Shown one piece after another: positions 7,056 to 11,747 of a DNA stretch of 64,000 nt. Below the pieces are notes generated by a model. The model searched no databases. It had not been told where the DNA came from and saw nothing but the letters and a program-made list of their open reading frames with translations. The DNA comes from Corynebacterium urinipleomorphum (GTDB taxonomy: Bacteria > Actinomycetota > Actinomycetes > Mycobacteriales > Mycobacteriaceae). The stretch's first letter is position 1, and every line of letters starts with the position of its first letter. Position numbers and translations under genes: made by a program. The DNA lies in the NCBI RefSeq assembly GCF_900155535.1, contig NZ_LT706961.1, forward strand, positions 20,916 through 84,915, in the 5' to 3' direction.

Positions 7056-7727
7056 ATGACTAAATTGCCTTTCGATCTCGATGTTTCCTACGAGATGGGC
7101 ACCCCCCCCCGTTTCTCGACTTACCTGAGATGCTCAAATAATACGCTAGAAGCGTCACGCCTTTATATGTGGAACCTAAGCCTGGCAGCTCGGTGGTGGG
7201 GTCCCCTCTCGTACACAGAAGTAGCGTTGCGTAATAAACTCCATGATGCTCTCGCGGATTCTGTGGGGCGTGATGATTGGTGGGAAGAAGACAATTTAGG
7301 AATATCCGACAAACTTGCAGAAAAGATTAAGTCTGCAGAAACCTATGCAAAAGTGCAGTGCAATGACCCTAATCCGACAGCTGACAACGTAGTTGCGGCG
7401 TCATCGTTTGGAGTCTGGACCACCGTTCTACACTACGAGAATGCACCGTCTCTTTGGCGCAACCGCCTCCAAAACGAATTCGATAGCGATATCAGACGCG
7501 GCCCGCTCTTCCACAACGCCTACAACCTAAAGAAACTACGAGATCGCATCGCGCATCACGAACCAATCTTTAACAGGAATCAACAGGAGCACCTCACCCA
7601 GCTGGATTACGTATTAGAGGCAATCCACCCCGACCTGCCCGATTTGGCACAAGATTGTTTCCCCGGATTGCGGAAAACAATAGACGGACAGCACGCCGCA
7701 ATCAGTTTCGGAGAGGTCGATCTCTAA
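7056..7727 (+). CDS. Abi-family HEPN protein (abortive-infection-like toxin)
   Basis: A 223-residue protein resembling the Abi_2 (AbiD/AbiF) group. Recognisable segments are Trp-Asn-Leu-Ser-Leu-Ala with Glu-Val-Ala-Leu-Arg-Asn (about 40-62), Phe-Gly-Val-Trp (118-121), Leu-Trp-Arg-Asn (133-136) and the HEPN nuclease motif Arg162-Asp-Arg-Ile-Ala-His167 (Rx4H) followed by His-Glu-Pro. HEPN toxins of this kind cleave RNA and stop growth during phage infection. ATG 7056 is chosen because a longer version from TTG 6984 would translate the leader hairpin. There is no clear Shine-Dalgarno sequence. Codons 16-20 contain a run of nine C (7102-7110), which could slip. Base composition is AT-richer than core genes. 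Confidence 0.7.
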   Translation: MTKLPFDLDVSYEMGTPPRFSTYLRCSNNTLEASRLYMWNLSLAARWWGPLSYTEVALRNKLHDALADSVGRDDWWEEDNLGISDKLAEKIKSAETYAKVQCNDPNPTADNVVAASSFGVWTTVLHYENAPSLWRNRLQNEFDSDIRRGPLFHNAYNLKKLRDRIAHHEPIFNRNQQEHLTQLDYVLEAIHPDLPDLAQDCFPGLRKTIDGQHAAISFGEVDL

Positions 7728-7903
7728 GAAGCTCCTTCTTGACAGGACTCAAAGTTCAACCTCAGACACCGGCGAAAACCGGTCGCCTAACGCCGGATTC
7801 AGCCTGTATCAACAAATTGCAATGGCCTGCACCCCCAAACAGGCGTTTACCCCCGGCGATAAACCTGGCCACTTAGGTACCTTAACCGCCTAAAGTAGAA
7901 CGT
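7728..7903. other. intergenic stretch after the Abi gene
   Basis: No gene is seen. It holds a small hairpin (ACCGG...CCGGT near 7780-7795) and, just before the next ORF, an inverted pair TTAGG (7873-7877) / CCTAA (7889-7893) that could be an operator or resolvase-binding site. No clear promoter is visible. Confidence 0.3.
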
Positions 7904-8071
7904 ATGCCAGCCTCGCAATACATGCCGGATTATCTCGACCGCGCCACTTCCATCGCCCGCCTCCGTGACTTTGCTCCCCACTGGTCAGCTCAAGTAGGCC
8001 CATGGGGAAGAACTAACGAAACAGGCACCGAAAACTTGACCGAGCAGTTGATCGGGCCTTCGGATCGATGA
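7904..8071 (+). CDS. small unknown ORF upstream of the resolvase
   Basis: A 55-residue frame starting ATG-CCA-GCC (Met-Pro-Ala-Ser-Gln-Tyr) and ending at TGA 8069-8071, which overlaps the ATG of the next tiny ORF (ATGA). The overlap and the short gap to the resolvase suggest one transcript. The sequence has Trp and Pro residues spread through it and is not obviously random, but I cannot name a family. It could be the remains of one longer gene broken by a frameshift. Confidence 0.4.
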   Translation: MPASQYMPDYLDRATSIARLRDFAPHWSAQVGPWGRTNETGTENLTEQLIGPSDR

Positions 8072-8163
8072 AACTCCTGTCCAATGACCAAGCACACCGG
8101 GAATTGCTCTTCGCAAACTACCAAGCACTCCTCACTGCGGAAACTGATGCAAAGGCGAATTGA
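8068..8163 (+). CDS. tiny unknown ORF overlapping its neighbour
   Basis: A 31-residue frame (Met-Lys-Leu-Leu-Ser-Asn-Asp) that starts inside the ATGA overlap with the preceding ORF and stops two bases before the resolvase ATG. It is predicted to be a single amphipathic helix. Function unknown. Tight packing is the only support for it being translated. Confidence 0.35.
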   Translation: MKLLSNDQAHRELLFANYQALLTAETDAKAN

Positions 8164-8165
8164 AT

Positions 8166-8735
8166 ATGAAAATCGGTTACGCCAGAGTCTCAACTGAGAA
8201 GCAAGATCTAGAAGCGCAACGCTTAATCCTCACAAATGCAGGCGTTGCGGATTGCCGAATCTACTTTGATCATGGGGTCTCTGGACGAGACAAACAACGA
8301 CCAGGCCTAAAACAGGCCATGGCCGCATGCCGATCCGGCGACACCTTAGTAGTGACAAAACTCGACCGATTAGCACGCAGTGTCCATGATGCATCTGAAA
8401 TATCGGAGCACCTGCAAGCACAGGGCGTGGCGCTACAAATAGGTGCGGAAGTTTACGACCCTACGGTACCGACTGGAAAATTGCTCTTCAATGTGCTGGC
8501 GATGGTTGCAGAATTTGAAGCTGACCTTATCTCTGCGAGGACGAGAGAAGGAATGGCAATTGCAAAGCGAAAAGGGCGGCTACGAGGCAAACCGCCAAAA
8601 CTAACACCGAAACAGCAGGACCATGTCTACGAGATGTATCAAAGCGGCAATTTTACTCAAGCGGAGATAGCTGAGTTGATGGGAGTATCTGATCGCACGA
8701 TTCGCAGAATCGTCAAAGGTAAAAACACAGCGTAA
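8166..8735 (+). CDS. serine recombinase, resolvase/invertase type
   Basis: A 189-residue site-specific recombinase. The N-terminal catalytic domain starts Met-Lys-Ile-Gly-Tyr-Ala-Arg-Val-Ser9, with Ser9 the nucleophile, and carries the Arg-Leu-Ala-Arg-Ser motif near 70. The C-terminal HTH (about 145-185) has the Gln-Ala-Glu-Ile-Ala-Glu-Leu-Met-Gly-Val-Ser helix. Length fits Tn3-type resolvases and DNA invertases. No matching res site or invertible repeats were found beside it. It may be the recombinase that maintains or once mobilised this island. ATG 8166 is preferred over TTG 8160. Confidence 0.85.
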   Translation: MKIGYARVSTEKQDLEAQRLILTNAGVADCRIYFDHGVSGRDKQRPGLKQAMAACRSGDTLVVTKLDRLARSVHDASEISEHLQAQGVALQIGAEVYDPTVPTGKLLFNVLAMVAEFEADLISARTREGMAIAKRKGRLRGKPPKLTPKQQDHVYEMYQSGNFTQAEIAELMGVSDRTIRRIVKGKNTA

Positions 8736-8803
8736 CTAGGGGAAGCGGCTGCCTTTTATACTCCATCACGTCATGAGAGCTACTGGAGAAAAGGAGCGCA
8801 CTA

Positions 8804-9298
8804 ATGCTGAAGAATTCTCAATGGTATAAGACCGAGGCCTCTCCCACAAAGGCATTTTGGGATCGATGGATTGCCGACGAAACTTACGTTGAAGGGAAGA
8901 CTGCAGTTCCCTACTCAGTTTTGACGGTCGCAACGAATGGTAGTCCAGTTCCGGTATCCATTGTGCGATCGTGGGGTCATGATTTTCCCTGTGCTAGGTA
9001 TCTAAATGTGGCAACAGGCGACGAAATCTTTCTATGCGCTTCAATGAAGAAATCCGCAGGAAAACTATACGATTCGGACCGTGCTCACTTCATTGTGTTG
9101 AAACGGTTCGGAGCTACGGGAGATATTGTTGATTTAACTCAAGTCATTGAATCAACAGGTGAGTTTCCTCTCCGCGAGGCACAGAATCCAGACACTGAAT
9201 ACGCGGAAAAGATCGCCAGTATGAAGCGTGTGGAGGAATTAATTGGAAAGCCTGTGACAGATTCTGATTTCAACTGGGGCGAGGATAGCTGCACCTAA
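8804..9298 (+). CDS. unknown protein of the island
   Basis: A 164-residue soluble, acidic protein with a convincing ribosome-binding site (GGAGAAAAGGAGCGC before ATG 8804). It contains several Trp and two Cys residues and no membrane segment or known motif that I can see. The composition is AT-rich relative to the core. It follows the resolvase by 68 bp and is convergent with the HNH gene (4-bp gap). Being next to an Abi gene and a resolvase, a defence or mobile-element role is possible but unsupported. Confidence 0.6.
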   Translation: MLKNSQWYKTEASPTKAFWDRWIADETYVEGKTAVPYSVLTVATNGSPVPVSIVRSWGHDFPCARYLNVATGDEIFLCASMKKSAGKLYDSDRAHFIVLKRFGATGDIVDLTQVIESTGEFPLREAQNPDTEYAEKIASMKRVEELIGKPVTDSDFNWGEDSCT

Positions 9299-9301
9299 CA
9301 C

Positions 9302-9793
9302 CTAAAACAATCGTGGCTGTTCTAACGGGTTAACAGGCCTACGCGCGGCACGAGCGTAGGCCTGTTCATTCCACCCCTCTGCCAACGCCGCACGAACATC
9401 ACGCGAGCGCTGCACCCGAGACCGATTCTGAGTGTCCAACCCTGGGCGCTGGCCACGTGCTCGACCGGTCAGCGAAGCGTATCGCGCATTTGCCTCCCGC
9501 GTCGACGCGATTACATGGCGCGAGTCAATACGGACACACAACGGTTCATTGCAACGATGGTCTGCTACGACCTCAGAATCTGAAATATCTGTGCCAGACA
9601 GCATCAACGCGAACCGATGTGCCGACACCGAATACTGCCGACCATCAACGCGAAAATTGATTCGGCCATATCCATCGGGCGACGAAATCGCTCCGGTAAA
9701 AATCCAGCACCCATCAGGGGACGGACTTTTTACAACTTTGCCCCAAAACGCCTCGACCACACGATTAGGAATCGTGGCTGGCAGCCGAGTCAT
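9302..9793 (-). CDS. HNH-type endonuclease-like protein
   Basis: A 163-residue protein with the layout of phage-type HNH endonucleases: Gly-Cys-Trp-Ile-Phe-Thr-Gly, then Asp-Gly-Tyr-Gly-Arg-Ile, Ser-Ala-His-Arg-Phe-Ala, and the core Ala-Asp-His-Arg-Cys-Asn-Glu-Pro-Leu-Cys-Val with a later His and Thr-Arg-Glu-Ala-Asn. The two Cys of the core probably bind zinc. A basic C-terminus fits DNA binding. ATG 9793 lies within the end of the upstream gene (29-bp overlap), so translation is probably coupled. It may be a homing-type nuclease or a phage packaging HNH. Confidence 0.65.
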   Translation of the reverse strand: MTRLPATIPNRVVEAFWGKVVKSPSPDGCWIFTGAISSPDGYGRINFRVDGRQYSVSAHRFALMLSGTDISDSEVVADHRCNEPLCVRIDSRHVIASTREANARYASLTGRARGQRPGLDTQNRSRVQRSRDVRAALAEGWNEQAYARAARRPVNPLEQPRLF

Positions 9794-10169
9794 TGGCTTC
9801 CGACTCCTCGTCTGCAACCTTCTCGGAGTTGGACTCCGCTACCTCGGTATCGTCGTCTGCCTCATCATCGCTGTCCGGTTTCTGCTCAGTTTCCGCTTTG
9901 CGGGCGTGCGGTGAACCAACGAGATCAAGCGCCTCATTAATCCGGCGCATGGGAACAGTGAAGTCCTTCGCCAGCTTTCCCTTTTTCTCTCCCTCGCCCA
10001 GCAACTTATCAAGCGCCAGCCCAAATGACTCAAGCGCGTCGTCCAACGCTTCTAACGCGATGAATGCGTCAGTACGCGCTGACCGCATACGGGCAAGACG
10101 GTCGGCTTCTTCCTTTTGAAGCTCGCGCGCACGACGGCGGGCTTGTGCTCTTCTGTCTTTAGTCACCAT
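9765..10169 (-). CDS. unknown coiled-coil protein with acidic tail
   Basis: A 134-residue protein in three parts: a basic helix rich in Arg and Ala (about 4-30), a helical middle (35-85), and an acidic Asp/Glu/Ser-rich disordered tail. Such a layout is common in small plasmid and phage DNA-binding accessory proteins, but no family is recognised. The start is taken at ATG 10169; a TTG two codons upstream is less likely. It overlaps the HNH gene, with which it probably forms an operon. Confidence 0.5.
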   Translation of the reverse strand: MVTKDRRAQARRRARELQKEEADRLARMRSARTDAFIALEALDDALESFGLALDKLLGEGEKKGKLAKDFTVPMRRINEALDLVGSPHARKAETEQKPDSDDEADDDTEVAESNSEKVADEESEANDSAASHDS

Positions 10170-10236
10170 GCCCAAAGAAAAACACCGCGCAGAAACAAAG
10201 TTAAGACGCTACCCCCACAACAAGCGCTAACACTCA

Positions 10237-10590
10237 CTAATTTCCATCTGGACGGTGTATATCAACGGAGGATGTGGCCAGTCCTATGCTGTTTCTGAAC
10301 TGCTCAGGTTCAGCATAAACCGGTAGAAGACAAGCGTCGAAAAACTTCGCTCCATCAAGTACCGCGCCCCGAAAATCAACCTCGCTAAGGAATGCGCCTT
10401 CAAAGTCTGCATCAATTAGGTTCGCATTCCTCATGTTAGACCACGCCAGCATTGCTCCTCGGAAGGAGCATCCCTGGCACTGGGAGCCTTCAAAATCAGC
10501 GGCGGATAAATCATAGTTTGAGAAATCTTTACCCCTCAGGTCTTTTCCTCGTAATTCTCGACGAGAGGATTCAGACATTTCCCTGTACAT
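10237..10590 (-). CDS. pentapeptide-repeat protein
   Basis: A 117-residue protein with about 11 tandem pentapeptides of the A(D/N)LXX type between residues 14 and 85 (for example Asp-Leu-Arg-Gly-Lys, Asn-Leu-Ile-Asp-Ala, Asp-Phe-Glu-Gly-Ala), which fold as a right-handed quadrilateral beta-helix. Some members mimic DNA and protect gyrase; many have no known role. The C-terminal 30 residues are not repetitive. It starts 7 bp after the stop of the secreted protein gene, so the two are probably co-transcribed. Confidence 0.75.
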   Translation of the reverse strand: MYREMSESSRRELRGKDLRGKDFSNYDLSAADFEGSQCQGCSFRGAMLAWSNMRNANLIDADFEGAFLSEVDFRGAVLDGAKFFDACLLPVYAEPEQFRNSIGLATSSVDIHRPDGN

Positions 10591-10597
10591 CGAGCAC

Positions 10598-11164
10598 CTA
10601 CTTCAGCTGAGGAGAATTGACTACCCAGTCAGGACAGCGTCCCTGTACCCATGGGCAGTATGTTGTTACAACACCATATGGTCGCCCATCGGTGACCTTG
10701 TTGAATCCGACTACTGCCAGAACATCCCGAGTCTCCAGTTTGCGGCATTTCCTGGTCGGCCCCCATCCCTCACATCGAATATGATCCATCGGCAATCGGT
10801 ATTCGACTCTATCTCCGCCGTTAAAGGTTTCAATCTTGGGAGCATACTGGGTAACTACTCGCGGTGCATTAGCACTAAGCCCGTGTTTTGACTGAATCTT
10901 TGACCGAGCACGTTCACGCATCACTACTCGTCGGCCATTCTTGTCGTCCCACTCTCCGACAATCCGATAGCCGTCTCCCCCGCCTGACATAAAGGCTGCT
11001 TTAGCACCACGTAGAAGTAATTCCGAACTTAACGAATCTTCTGAGACCGGCAGTCCTTCAATGCTTCCAAAATCCGTTACCTCCGAAGATGCCTCAGCGA
11101 TCGGAGCATGAACCATCATTGCGCCGAATGCGACCAAAGCAATGATGCCTAGTCTTTTCCTCAT
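10598..11164 (-). CDS. unknown secreted protein
   Basis: A 188-residue protein with a typical Sec signal peptide: Met-Arg-Lys-Arg, a hydrophobic core to about residue 19, and a likely Ala-Glu-Ala cleavage site near 25. The mature part is polar and has four Cys in its C-terminal half (near 133, 142, 170 and 178), which could form two disulfides outside the cell. No catalytic motif is seen. It is the first gene of a likely two-gene unit with the pentapeptide-repeat gene. The family is unknown. Confidence 0.6.
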   Translation of the reverse strand: MRKRLGIIALVAFGAMMVHAPIAEASSEVTDFGSIEGLPVSEDSLSSELLLRGAKAAFMSGGGDGYRIVGEWDDKNGRRVVMRERARSKIQSKHGLSANAPRVVTQYAPKIETFNGGDRVEYRLPMDHIRCEGWGPTRKCRKLETRDVLAVVGFNKVTDGRPYGVVTTYCPWVQGRCPDWVVNSPQLK

Positions 11165-11307
11165 TTGAGCACTTTCTCTCGTGTACTAACTTCGAAGATC
11201 TGTGCTTAAGCATATCCGCCAAGTCACTATCAGTACATGCCTTACCGTTCTTGTGGTGTTTTTCACATTGCTCCTAAAGAGCACCCGATGAATGTGTCGG
11301 AATCAAA

Positions 11308-11583
11308 GTGAATGAACTGATGTTTCTTAACCGAACTACCAAGAAACAGCTCGGGGAAGTACTCGGAATTTCCGGCCCTACAGCTGGACGTAAGATTCGG
11401 GGAGAAATTTCCTGGTCACTTAGTGACTTGTATCGTGTTGCCGACTTCTTTGAGGTCGATATCATCGACCTTCTCCCCCATCGCGTTACTCAAACGCAGG
11501 AAACCCCCGATTCGCTTTCGCGAACCGAGGGTTCCAACTTAGTGGCGGGGGCTGGATTCGAACCAACGACCTCTGGGTTATGA
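11308..11583 (+). CDS. XRE-like HTH protein running into the tRNA gene
   Basis: A 91-residue protein with a lambda-repressor-like helix-turn-helix (about 10-50: Lys-Lys-Gln-Leu-Gly-Glu-Val-Leu-Gly-Ile-Ser and Arg-Lys-Ile-Arg-Gly) and an Ala-Asp-Phe-Phe-Glu-Val-Asp segment, typical of small phage-type regulators. The tail Ala-Gly-Ala-Gly-Phe-Glu-Pro-Thr-Thr-Ser-Gly-Leu is simply the tRNA-fMet gene read on the opposite strand, and the stop codon lies at the anticodon. This suggests an integration event joined a phage or island gene to the tRNA 3' end. The start is GTG 11308, with a weak ribosome-binding site. Confidence 0.55.
   Translation: MNELMFLNRTTKKQLGEVLGISGPTAGRKIRGEISWSLSDLYRVADFFEVDIIDLLPHRVTQTQETPDSLSRTEGSNLVAGAGFEPTTSGL
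11502..11533 (-). terminator. terminator of the tRNA-fMet gene
   Basis: On the minus strand AACCCTCGGTTCG pairs with CGAATCGGGGGTT through two G-U pairs, followed by TTTCC. It lies just beyond the tRNA 3' end. Confidence 0.55.
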
Positions 11584-11616
11584 GCCCAGCGAGCTACCGA
11601 GCTGCTCCACCCCGCG
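11543..11616 (-). tRNA. initiator tRNA-fMet (CAT anticodon)
   Basis: The minus-strand sequence folds as a full cloverleaf: acceptor CGCGGGG with CCCCGCC, D-arm GAGC/GCTC, anticodon stem CTGGG/CCCAG with loop CTCATAA, variable AGGTC, and T-arm GTTGG/CCAGC with loop TTCGAAT. The unpaired first base (C1 against C72) and the three G-C pairs next to the anticodon loop are initiator-tRNA signatures. CCA is not encoded (CTA instead). Its 3' end faces the low-GC island, as expected for an integration site. Confidence 0.92.
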
Positions 11617-11687
11617 TCGGGCGACTACTCGCCTGCTGCCGTGATCGGCAACGGCGTTAACTATACGCACGACACCATGAAAGGCCA

Positions 11688-11722
11688 AATCCCCTGGTCC
11701 TCGGCCTACGGGCCAGGGGATT
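11688..11722 (-). terminator. terminator of the UPF0182 gene
   Basis: A perfect 10-bp stem AATCCCCTGG / CCAGGGGATT with a 15-base loop, lying 26 bp beyond the UPF0182 stop codon and followed on the minus strand by TTTGG. Confidence 0.7.
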
Positions 11723-11747
11723 GTTCACCCGGTGTTCACCGTGGGGA

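Noticed and set aside
7728..7903. Possible second copy of the tRNA-fMet 3' end marking the left attachment site
   Set aside because: Only a short partial resemblance (GGATTCAGCC near 7796) was found, too little to call an att repeat; no better copy was seen in the island or its left flank.
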